Part shown: positions 1 through 5,995 of the stretch, piece by piece
Layout: every line of letters starts with the position of its first letter
Numbering within the stretch: position 1 is the stretch's first letter
Origin: Proteobacteria bacterium UBA6908
GTDB lineage: Bacteria; Pseudomonadota; Gammaproteobacteria; Acidiferrobacterales; UBA6901
Direction of reading: 5' to 3'
Assembly: GCA_002451085.1 (NCBI GenBank)
Contig: DKBE01000041.1
Location: 1 to 9,202 of the forward strand
Length of the DNA: 9,202 nucleotides
Notes under the pieces: generated by a model
What the model was told of the DNA's origin: nothing
The model's input: only the letters and a program-made list of their open reading frames with translations
The model's database searches: none
Made by a program: the position numbers and the translations under genes

Positions 1-632
1 AATCCCAGCTTGATGCGCGCCAATGCACGAGTGATCTTACGGGTGACGAACGTCTCACCACGAATTGGTGATTCGTGGTTGAACAGGATTCCGTTGCAGG
101 CGTACATTCCGTAAGCCTCGCGATAGTTCACTGTAATCCAGTAGGCGTAAAGCTTCGCGGCTGCATAAGGCGAACGTGGGTAGAACGGCGTGGTTTCCTT
201 CTGCGGAGTCTCCTGCACTTTACCGAAGAGTTCCGAGGTCGAGGCTTGGTAGAACCTGGTAGTTTTACTTAAACCGAGGGTACGGATTGCCTCGAGTACA
301 CGGAGAGTCCCTAACGCGTCCGAGTTAGCAGTATATTCCGGCTCTTCGAATGAGACCGCCACATGGCTTTGCGCCGCCAGATTATAGACCTCGTCTGGCT
401 GCACTTTTTGAATGACGTGAATCAGGCTGCTCGAATCGGTCATGTCCCCGTGATGAAGAAGCAGCCTTACATCTTTCTCATGTGGATCACGATAGAGGTG
501 GTCGATGCGAGCCGTATTGAACATTGAAGTTCGGCGCTTAATACCATGCACTTCATATCCCTTTTTGAGAAGAAACTCTGCGAGATACGCACCATCCTGC
601 CCGGTGATACCAGTAATTAGCGCCTTCTTCAT
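1..632 (-). CDS. gmd: GDP-mannose 4,6-dehydratase, partial (C-terminus beyond window)
   Basis: This gene encodes the NADP-dependent short-chain dehydrogenase-type enzyme that converts GDP-D-mannose to GDP-4-keto-6-deoxy-D-mannose, the branch point to GDP-fucose, GDP-rhamnose and related sugars in the cytoplasm. I translated 210 residues from the ATG at 632-630. The nucleotide-binding motif [12 protein letters not shown] lies at residues 8-19. The active-site segment STSELFG begins at 131, giving T132 and E134, and YAAAK at 156-160 gives the catalytic Tyr and Lys. Both spacings agree with the E. coli enzyme. [17 protein letters not shown] near 184-200 is also typical of Gmd. Full-length Gmd is about 340-370 residues, so roughly 40% is missing beyond position 1. 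The start overlaps the manC stop as ATGA, which suggests translational coupling. The ribosome site (GAGAG before the ATG) is only moderate. Confidence 0.95.
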   Translation of the reverse strand, partial: MKKALITGITGQDGAYLAEFLLKKGYEVHGIKRRTSMFNTARIDHLYRDPHEKDVRLLLHHGDMTDSSSLIHVIQKVQPDEVYNLAAQSHVAVSFEEPEYTANSDALGTLRVLEAIRTLGLSKTTRFYQASTSELFGKVQETPQKETTPFYPRSPYAAAKLYAYWITVNYREAYGMYACNGILFNHESPIRGETFVTRKITRALARIKLG

Positions 633-2056
633 TGTTCACTCTCTCGATTGTATCGGTCTTCAAATCTCACGATGTCGTCTTCTCCGAGATATCCACCTGA
701 CTGTACTTCTATCATCTCTAACGGTGTAGTACCTGGATTTTCGAGGCGATGCCGAATTCCTAGCGGAATATAGGTGGACTGATTTTCAGTGAGAAGAAAT
801 ACTTCATCACCACGGGTGACTCGAGCAGTACCCTTCACAACAATCCAATGCTCTGCGCGATGATGATGCATCTGCAATGAAAGCGCTGCGCCAGGGTTTA
901 CCGTGATCCGCTTCACCTGAAATCTCTCGCCAGCATCCACCCCTTCATAGGTACCCCATGGTCGATATACTTTTCTATGACTGATGTGCTCAGACCGTTT
1001 GGTTTCCTTTAAACGTTGGACAATGGCTTTTACATCTTGTGCCTTGTTCTTGTGTGCCACCAGCACGGCGTCGGCGGTCTCTACGACGATAATGTCTTGC
1101 AAACCGACTGCACCGAGAAACCGGTGCTGAGCTATCAATAGTGCGTTACGGGTTTGGTCGAGCATCACATCACCCTGCACAACATTCCCTTCACTGTCGT
1201 GTGCACTGACTTCCCACAGTGAAGACCATGCACCGATGTCTGACCAACTGGCGTCGAGCGGGATCACCACGGCATTATCGGTCTTCTCCATGACGGCATA
1301 ATCGATGGACTCGCTGGGGCACTGGCTAAACGCCTCCGTATTTATGCGCGTGAAGTCCATGTCGCGTTTTCTGCCATTCCAGGCTGACATGCAGTGATTC
1401 GCGATATCTGGGCGGAAACGGGAAATTTCATCCAGCCAGCGCTTCGCGCTCATCATGAAGATGCCGCTGTTCCATAGGTATTCGCCTGATACCAAGTAAG
1501 CCTGTGCCGTCGCTAAATCTGGTTTCTCGACAAAACTGCCGACTTTATAGACACCATCTGATGTGAGTGACGATCCCTTCCGGATGTACCCATATCCGGT
1601 TTCTGGCTTGGTTGGCACAATGCCAAAGGTCACAAGACGACCTTCAAGTGCCTCATCCCGCCCTTTCTGCACTGCTGCATAAAAAGCTGCCTGGTTACGA
1701 ATAACATGATCGGCTGGCATTACCAGCATGACTGCACTCGAATCGCGTGCACTAACCGCCTGTGCGGCGAGGGTAAGTGCTGGTGCAGTGTTGCGACCGA
1801 AAGGTTCAAGCAAAATGTCCTGGGGCACTCTGTCTATCTGACGCAGTTGCTCTGCAACTAAAAAACGATGTTCTTCGTTGCAAACAACGATCGCAGCCTC
1901 CTGCTGGGCTGTTCCGTTTAGACGCATCGCCGTCTCCTGGAGCATGGTCAGGTTTCCTGACAAAGCCAGAAGCTGTTTGGGATAATGTTCTCTTGACAGT
2001 GGCCACAGCCGTGTACCGGAACCGCCGGAGAGTATGACCGGGACAATGCTATTCAT
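629..2056 (-). CDS. manC: Mannose-1-phosphate guanylyltransferase / mannose-6-phosphate isomerase (bifunctional)
   Basis: This is a type II PMI-GMP enzyme of the AlgA/ManC/CpsB family, 475 residues, the usual family length. The N-terminal nucleotidyltransferase domain makes GDP-mannose from mannose-1-phosphate and GTP. It carries the signature [12 protein letters not shown] at 11-22, FVEKP at 175-179 and NSGIF at 196-200. The C-terminal cupin domain (about 360-470) isomerises fructose-6-phosphate and mannose-6-phosphate; it shows YRPWG at 364, the metal-site region [10 protein letters not shown] at 396-405 and [10 protein letters not shown] at 431-440. The ATG at 2056 was chosen because family members start directly before the [11 protein letters not shown] strand and because AAAGGA lies a few bases upstream. 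An in-frame 23-residue extension to 2125 would run back into cysC and looks non-native. The gene starts two bases after the cysC stop and overlaps gmd by four bases, so the three genes are surely one operon. It supplies the substrate for Gmd. Confidence 0.96.
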   Translation of the reverse strand: MNSIVPVILSGGSGTRLWPLSREHYPKQLLALSGNLTMLQETAMRLNGTAQQEAAIVVCNEEHRFLVAEQLRQIDRVPQDILLEPFGRNTAPALTLAAQAVSARDSSAVMLVMPADHVIRNQAAFYAAVQKGRDEALEGRLVTFGIVPTKPETGYGYIRKGSSLTSDGVYKVGSFVEKPDLATAQAYLVSGEYLWNSGIFMMSAKRWLDEISRFRPDIANHCMSAWNGRKRDMDFTRINTEAFSQCPSESIDYAVMEKTDNAVVIPLDASWSDIGAWSSLWEVSAHDSEGNVVQGDVMLDQTRNALLIAQHRFLGAVGLQDIIVVETADAVLVAHKNKAQDVKAIVQRLKETKRSEHISHRKVYRPWGTYEGVDAGERFQVKRITVNPGAALSLQMHHHRAEHWIVVKGTARVTRGDEVFLLTENQSTYIPLGIRHRLENPGTTPLEMIEVQSGGYLGEDDIVRFEDRYNRESEQ

Positions 2057-2058
2057 GT

Positions 2059-2688
2059 CTAATTTCCTTTTGGTGTAATCATCACACCACGCTGCTGGAG
2101 TAACACGACTACCCGTTCCGCACACCGCTCCAGGGATTCCAGACTTGTATCAATAATCAACTCTGGCTGTTCAGGGGGCTCGTAAGGTGACGAGATACCT
2201 GTGAAATCCTGAATTTCACCTGCACGGGCACGCTGGTAGAGCCCTTTGGTATCCCGACTCTCACAAATCTCAATGGGGCAGCGTGTATAGACCTCAATGA
2301 AGTCCTTGTCGCCAACTAATTGGCGAACGCGCTCTCGGTCCCTGCGGTACGGAGAAATAAAGGCGGTAAGCGCTATCACGCCGGCCCCGACGAACAGTTT
2401 TGTCATTTCACCAATTCGACGAATGTTTTCGGTCCGATCCTCAACTGAAAAACCCAAGTCACTACATAAGCCATGCCGCACGTTGTCGCCATCGAAGACG
2501 AATGTCCGGCAACCGAGTCGGTGCAACCGTTCCTCAACCTCGTGTGCAATAGTGGATTTGCCCGCACCGGAGAGGCCGGTAAACCAGACTACGATACCGC
2601 GATGGCCATTCAGTTGCTCATGGCGTTCGCGCGTCACAGTGGCATGGTGCCAAACGGTATTCTGGCTCTTGGATGGTTTATTGGTCAT
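2059..2688 (-). CDS. cysC: Adenylylsulfate (APS) kinase
   Basis: The enzyme phosphorylates adenosine 5'-phosphosulfate to PAPS, the donor for sulfotransferases and the substrate of PAPS reductase. With the ATG at 2688 the protein has 209 residues (E. coli CysC has 201). Visible motifs are the P-loop GLSGAGKST (38-46), [17 protein letters not shown] (65-81), ENIRRIGE (87-94), the phospho-acceptor loop ISPYRR (Ser112), [14 protein letters not shown] (142-155) and FTGISSPYE (162-170). All are standard CysC features and none is missing. A GTG nine bases further up (2697) is an alternative start. I prefer the ATG because GGTGA lies five bases before it, whereas the GTG has nothing. Either site is weak. 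No cysD or cysN is adjacent. The gene leads an operon with manC and gmd, and its long leader carries an ops element, which points to a role in surface polysaccharide synthesis rather than in cysteine synthesis; that role is inferred. Confidence 0.95.
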   Translation of the reverse strand: MTNKPSKSQNTVWHHATVTRERHEQLNGHRGIVVWFTGLSGAGKSTIAHEVEERLHRLGCRTFVFDGDNVRHGLCSDLGFSVEDRTENIRRIGEMTKLFVGAGVIALTAFISPYRRDRERVRQLVGDKDFIEVYTRCPIEICESRDTKGLYQRARAGEIQDFTGISSPYEPPEQPELIIDTSLESLERCAERVVVLLQQRGVMITPKGN

Positions 2689-2911
2689 AGAAGTCACCGT
2701 CGCTTACATCGACGTTATTGTCGCACTATCTTTCTTGTCGAGCTGGATGCAATTAATATGTATCAGGCACGCTACCGCCATGCAGGGCAGAGCTCCGCAC
2801 GCTGTGCTCGTCATGATGGATCGGCATCCACCCTGCTATATATGTGATCTAGGCGCACGCACCTGTATTCACCTTATTACCCGTGGCTACAGTATTGTCT
2901 CTGCATGCTGG
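2689..2911 (-). promoter_or_regulatory. 223-base leader region upstream of cysC-manC-gmd
   Basis: This is the longest gap in the window, between the regulator stop (2912) and the cysC start. I see no credible ORF or RNA gene in it. It contains the ops element (2768-2779). There is also a short weak hairpin at 2817-2830 (TGGAT, loop CGGC, ATCCA), and a TATATA-rich spot near 2838-2843. I could not find a -35/-10 pair good enough to call: TATATA has no TTGACA-like partner at 16-18 bases, and the TTGCAT/GATAGT pair downstream of ops is poor. A promoter must lie upstream of the ops site for that site to function, either here or earlier in the regulator/rfaH transcript. Confidence 0.5.
2768..2779 (-). 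promoter_or_regulatory. ops element (RfaH recruitment site / JUMPstart core)
   Basis: The coding strand reads GGCGGTAGCGTG, which I recall as identical to the enterobacterial ops core (GGCGGTAG followed by C or T, then NTG). In E. coli the exposed non-template strand of paused RNA polymerase at this sequence recruits RfaH, which then suppresses termination and couples translation over long polysaccharide, haemolysin and F-factor operons. Here it lies 79 bases before the cysC start codon, in the untranslated leader, the expected place. An RfaH-type gene lies two genes upstream on the same strand. The upstream part of the classic 39-base JUMPstart is not recognisable, so only the core is conserved. 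Confidence 0.85.
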
Positions 2912-3529
2912 TCACAGGTTTGAAAACTCCAGTCCCAATATCGACGGCACCAAAATACGTTCGCGGTCCATGATGTTCGTAAGATGACCATAGCTGACAC
3001 GAGGATCGACTAAATCTGTCAGGAGGCACGCATCGTGCACACCCGCCTCGGCTAAACTGCGCCACACGGGAAGACCCAGGAATTGGCGCTGCTCCGTCGT
3101 GGCATCACAATACCCAATGATGTTCAGGATCGGATACTCACTCTTTCGTACAGTGGCAATCTCCGCCAAATCAGATAATCCGCAGAACACCAACTGTCGC
3201 CAACCTTTCTGTTCGCAAAAGCGATATACCTCGCGGCAAGACTCTCCTGCTTTGTGGTAAAAGGACAATGAATAGCGGAGATATTGGGCAGTCAGCCTGC
3301 TTTTCTCGGCAAATCCCGTGGGCGTGAGGTAATACAGATAGCGGTTGGCGGGAGCCTGACTGACCTTAATCAGCCCTTTGCGGATGCAACGCTTAAGATA
3401 AGAATTGGCCAGACCTAACGCGATTCCCAAATGACGAGCCATATGACGCTGACTAACGTTATTCTGTTTCTCTATAACGTCCAGGATTTCTAGGGTGAGC
3501 GCATCCTCGCGCTCTCTTTCTGTGTTCAT
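2912..3529 (-). CDS. Winged-helix transcriptional regulator with Rossmann-like C-terminal domain
   Basis: The protein has 205 residues from the ATG at 3529. The N-terminal part (about 10-72) is a MarR-like winged helix-turn-helix: a helix LTLEILDVIEKQNNVSQ, then the HTH around RHMARHLGIALGLANSYLKRCIRKGLI (28-54), then a wing with YLYYLTPTG. This resembles the small MarR-type regulators found in exopolysaccharide loci. The remainder (about 108-200) looks like an alpha/beta domain: strand LVFCG, then LSDLAEIA, strand IIGYCD, then LGLPVW. That is the pattern of sugar-nucleotide-binding Rossmann-like domains in CapD- and PglD-type proteins, suggesting a ligand sensor; this part is inference. Start choice is uncertain: an ATG at 3550 and a TTG at 3553 are in frame and none has a good ribosome site. 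I chose 3529 because it gives the family-like short N-terminus. The gene lies between the rfaH-type gene and the ops leader and probably controls the locus. Confidence 0.8.
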   Translation of the reverse strand: MNTEREREDALTLEILDVIEKQNNVSQRHMARHLGIALGLANSYLKRCIRKGLIKVSQAPANRYLYYLTPTGFAEKSRLTAQYLRYSLSFYHKAGESCREVYRFCEQKGWRQLVFCGLSDLAEIATVRKSEYPILNIIGYCDATTEQRQFLGLPVWRSLAEAGVHDACLLTDLVDPRVSYGHLTNIMDRERILVPSILGLEFSNL

Positions 3530-3540
3530 CGTATGAACAC
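3522..3540. promoter_or_regulatory. Perfect 19-base inverted repeat, candidate operator
   Basis: GTGTTCAT, spacer CGT, ATGAACAC: two 8-base arms that match perfectly. It covers the probable ATG of the winged-helix regulator (3527-3529) and overlaps a possible -10 box (3539-3544). Size and symmetry fit a dimeric winged-helix protein, and the position would allow autorepression. A further ATGAAC half-site occurs at 3595-3600. I did not find a second full copy elsewhere in the window. The symmetry is seen directly; the operator role is inferred. Confidence 0.55.
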
Positions 3541-3566
3541 TATAATCCATCAAATACTTGGGTGAA
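3539..3566 (-). promoter_or_regulatory. Possible sigma70-type promoter for the winged-helix regulator
   Basis: On the coding strand TTCACC (complement of 3561-3566) is followed after 16 bases by TATAGT (3539-3544), matching the -35 and -10 consensus at 4 and 5 of 6 positions. The predicted transcript would begin inside the palindrome and almost at the ATG at 3529, so it would be nearly leaderless, in keeping with the absence of a ribosome site. An alternative AT-rich -10 (CATAAT, near 3582-3588) lies farther up without a good -35 box. Confidence 0.3.
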
Positions 3567-3607
3567 AAGGTGATGCCGTTTAATTATGCTAATAATGAAC
3601 TATATAA

Positions 3608-3624
3608 AATAATTTAGAATTATT
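3608..3624 (-). repeat. AT-rich inverted repeat just after the rfaH-type gene
   Basis: AATAATT and AATTATT (7-base arms, 3-base spacer) begin directly after the TAG stop at 3625. On the coding strand the repeat is followed by TTATATA. It could be a weak terminator or part of an AT-rich promoter or upstream-activation region for the regulator gene. The stem has no GC pairs, so efficient termination is unlikely. Confidence 0.3.
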
Positions 3625-4149
3625 CTAACTACTTGGTTCAATTTGAACGACTCTGGCCTGAGTGCGAACCTGGCGACCTGCAATATCAAGCAAAACTACC
3701 ACTCGCTCCCGGCTGCTACTAACAAGCAATATTCCTTGATAACCCTGAAAAGCTCCCTCCGACACTCGTACACGATCACCTTCCCTGAAGGTCGGTTTGA
3801 CCCACTCATGAAGCCCATCCTGGCTCTCGCTTTCTTTGAGGAAGTGAACAAGATTGTCCGGTACACGGGCTGGTTCCTTTCCGAATCGAACCAGCGAGGC
3901 AACTCCCAAGGTTGAGCGGATTGGCCCCCAATTGTCTGTATGGGTATCAAGATGGATAAACAAGTAGCGCGGAAATAACGGCTCGATGACTTCTACCTGA
4001 CGACCTCGGCGCTTGCGTACTTGGCGTAGGCGTGGGAGATACGCCTGATAACCCTGGCGCTCAAGATTCATGAGCGCCGCCTTTTCCTGAGCGGGTTTAG
4101 TGTAAACGAGATACCAGGATTTTTCTGTGGGGTCTGTTTGCGCACCCAT
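3625..4149 (-). CDS. rfaH: RfaH-type transcription anti-termination factor (NusG paralogue)
   Basis: The protein has 174 residues (E. coli RfaH has 162). The NGN domain spans about 11-110 and shows WYLVYTKPAQEKAALMNLERQ, then EPLFPRYLFI at 56-65, IRSTLGVASLVRFG at 77-90 and VPDNLV at 96-101. A KOW domain follows at about 120-170 with EGAFQGYQGIL at 131-141. These blocks match RfaH rather than housekeeping NusG. Family members bind RNA polymerase at ops sites, block Rho-dependent termination and recruit ribosomes to surface-polysaccharide operons. By eye the E. coli HTTT motif corresponds to NWGP here, while Lys10, Gln13 and LERQ of the E. coli protein are kept. The start at 4149 has AGGA nine bases upstream. 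The gene follows pyrF by 22 bases and may share its transcript. An exact ops site lies in the leader of the next but one gene, supporting a local target. Confidence 0.9.
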   Translation of the reverse strand: MGAQTDPTEKSWYLVYTKPAQEKAALMNLERQGYQAYLPRLRQVRKRRGRQVEVIEPLFPRYLFIHLDTHTDNWGPIRSTLGVASLVRFGKEPARVPDNLVHFLKESESQDGLHEWVKPTFREGDRVRVSEGAFQGYQGILLVSSSRERVVVLLDIAGRQVRTQARVVQIEPSS

Positions 4150-4171
4150 ACTGCATCATCCTATTTATTTA

Positions 4172-4879
4172 TTATGAATGCGCTATTTCATTGATAATTC
4201 TATTGATTACCATCACCGGATCAGGTGACTGGGTGATGGGTCTGCCGATTACAATATAGTTCGCACCTTGTTGAACGGCCGCAAGTGGAGTCACGACCCG
4301 CTCCTGATCGCCGCGCGCGCTGCCAAGTGGTCTTATTCCGGGAGTGACCAGACAAAATTGATCACCGTAAATCGATCTCAATGACGCTGCTTCCTGTGCT
4401 GAACAAACCACACCATCTAGTCCGCATTTGCTGGCTAGTGCTGCTAGCTTGGTAACCTGCGCTTCCGCACTGGACGTAATTCCAATTTCCGCTAAATCGC
4501 CTGCCTCGTGACTAGTTAACACTGTTACACCGATTAGCAATGGGCGTTTCGTACCGGACTCGAGCGCTTCGCGTGCTGAAACCAGCATACGCCTGCCGCC
4601 CAGGACGTGCACGTTTAGCATCCACACACCCAGCTTCGCGGCTGCCGCACAGGCTTTGGCAACAGTGCTTGGGATGTCATGAAATTTGAGATCAAGAAAA
4701 ACATCGAATCCACGCCCGACGAGCTTCTCGATAATGGCCGGCCCGGAACGTGTATACAACTCAAAACCGACCTTTAACCGGCATTGTGAGGGTTTAAGCT
4801 GACCTACAAAAGTCAACGCTGGTTCCGGATCCGGATAATCGAGCGCGACGATAATGCGTGGTCCGGGAAATGTGTTCAT
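4172..4879 (-). CDS. pyrF: Orotidine 5'-phosphate decarboxylase
   Basis: PyrF decarboxylates OMP to UMP, the last step of de novo pyrimidine synthesis, as a cytoplasmic TIM-barrel dimer. The 235-residue length is normal. Visible motifs are VALD near the N-terminus (Asp14), LKVGFEL with Lys36, the catalytic signature DLKFHDIP (63-70, supplying Asp, Lys, Asp), VTPGIRP near 198-204 and the phosphate-binding [12 protein letters not shown] near the C-terminus. All key residues are present. The ATG at 4879 is preceded by AAAGGAAAG about ten bases upstream. It follows galE with a 43-base gap and is followed after 22 bases by the rfaH-type gene. In E. coli pyrF directly follows lapB, so this is the last gene of the conserved block before the polysaccharide locus. 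UMP also feeds UDP-sugar synthesis, but that link is only general. Confidence 0.96.
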   Translation of the reverse strand: MNTFPGPRIIVALDYPDPEPALTFVGQLKPSQCRLKVGFELYTRSGPAIIEKLVGRGFDVFLDLKFHDIPSTVAKACAAAAKLGVWMLNVHVLGGRRMLVSAREALESGTKRPLLIGVTVLTSHEAGDLAEIGITSSAEAQVTKLAALASKCGLDGVVCSAQEAASLRSIYGDQFCLVTPGIRPLGSARGDQERVVTPLAAVQQGANYIVIGRPITQSPDPVMVINRIINEIAHS

Positions 4880-4922
4880 AAAACGATCTTTCCTTTAAGG
4901 CGTTATTGCATTTCGATGCTTG

Positions 4923-5900
4923 TCAGGTTCGATATTGTTCAAAATGATGTGCGTGCCTGACTATAGCATCAAGGTCCTGTATGTCTGGCGACCATTTCAG
5001 AATCTCTCTGGCTTTGGATGCATCAGCGACCAGCCTTGCCGGATCACCTAAACGCCGCTCTGTCACCTGGATTTTAAAATGGTGTTTCGTTATGGACTTG
5101 ACTGTATCGAGCACTTCTTTGACAGAGAAACCGTTGCCGTTACCTAAATTAAAAACATCCGAGCTCTTGCCTGTGCGCAGATGGCGAATGGCCAGGAGGT
5201 GGGCCGCACAAAGATCTGAGACATGAATAAAATCCCGAATACAGGTTCCATCGGGTGTTGGGTAATTATCGCCAAACAAGGTGAAATGGGGCAACTTGCC
5301 CATAGCAGCGTGTATTGCCAGTGGTATCAGATGTGTTTCGGGAACATGTCGCTCGCCAAGCACGCCATCCGGATCAGCCCCTGCGGCATTGAAATATCTT
5401 AATGCGACATACCTCAGGCCATAGGCCTGCTCGTAGTCATGTAATAACTGTTCGATCATCCACTTGGATCGACCATAAGGGTTGATCGGTGCCATTGGGT
5501 GTAACTCATCAATCGGGTCGTATTGTGGGTTCCCGTAGATAGCGGCTGTTGAAGAGAATACAAAATACGGCACCTGATGCCGGGCCATCGCATTAAGTAA
5601 ATTGATCGTATTGGCAACATTATTCTCGTAGTAACGGCTGGGTTGCTTCACAGACTCACCAACCTGAATAAAAGATGCAAAATGCATCACTGTATCGAAC
5701 TGATGGCTGCGAAAGAGTTGATCGAGTATTGCAGCATTGCCAACATTCCCATGTATGAATTCACCGCCCAAAACAGCATCGCGATGCCCAGTGGAAAGAT
5801 CATCAAGCACGACAACATCATCACCGTTGGCCAGAAGTAGTTTGACCATGTGTGACCCAATATATCCTGCACCGCCAACAACTAGTATTTGCTTATTCAT
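4923..5900 (-). CDS. galE: UDP-glucose 4-epimerase
   Basis: GalE interconverts UDP-glucose and UDP-galactose with bound NAD+ and so provides galactosyl units for lipopolysaccharide or exopolysaccharide. With the ATG at 5900 the protein has 325 residues (E. coli GalE has 338). It carries GGAGYIGS (9-16), the active-site SSTAAIYG (116-123), YGRSK (142-146, catalytic Tyr and Lys), FNAAGADPDGVLGE (170-183) and the GalE-specific PTPDGTCIRDFIHVSDL (214-230). An in-frame ATG at 5921 would add seven residues. I chose 5900 because family proteins begin just before the first beta strand; neither start has a strong ribosome site. It lies 95 bases after lapB and 43 before pyrF. This location, between two genes adjacent in E. 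coli, suggests insertion or lineage-specific recruitment. The broader epimerase family includes UDP-GlcNAc epimerases, so substrate range is not certain. Confidence 0.93.
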   Translation of the reverse strand: MNKQILVVGGAGYIGSHMVKLLLANGDDVVVLDDLSTGHRDAVLGGEFIHGNVGNAAILDQLFRSHQFDTVMHFASFIQVGESVKQPSRYYENNVANTINLLNAMARHQVPYFVFSSTAAIYGNPQYDPIDELHPMAPINPYGRSKWMIEQLLHDYEQAYGLRYVALRYFNAAGADPDGVLGERHVPETHLIPLAIHAAMGKLPHFTLFGDNYPTPDGTCIRDFIHVSDLCAAHLLAIRHLRTGKSSDVFNLGNGNGFSVKEVLDTVKSITKHHFKIQVTERRLGDPARLVADASKAREILKWSPDIQDLDAIVRHAHHFEQYRT

Positions 5901-5995
5901 AAATCTTGATTGGTTCAGCATTACGTTATGAGTTTGTTTGGCATTTCAGCCACGTCTGTATTGCTTGATTCAGGAGCCGTGATTGTTGCGGGCTG

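Noticed and set aside
2057..2125. 23-residue N-terminal extension of ManC.
   Set aside because: It lies wholly in cysC in another frame, and the family starts at the ATG at 2056 with its own ribosome site.
2362..2371. GGCGGTAAGC on the plus strand as a second ops element.
   Set aside because: It departs from the ops core after GGCGGTA, lies inside cysC and points against the direction of transcription.
2817..2830. Hairpin TGGAT/ATCCA in the cysC leader as a terminator or riboswitch element.
   Set aside because: The stem has only five pairs, there is no T run, and nothing around it resembles a known riboswitch.
2297..2923. Long open frames on the plus strand across cysC and the leader region.
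   Set aside because: They are antisense to a clear cysC, have arginine/serine-rich composition with no recognisable domain, and lack a ribosome site.
4981..5226. Small plus-strand open frame within galE, and similar ones at 5643-5931.
   Set aside because: They are shadows of the conserved galE frame with no independent evidence of coding.
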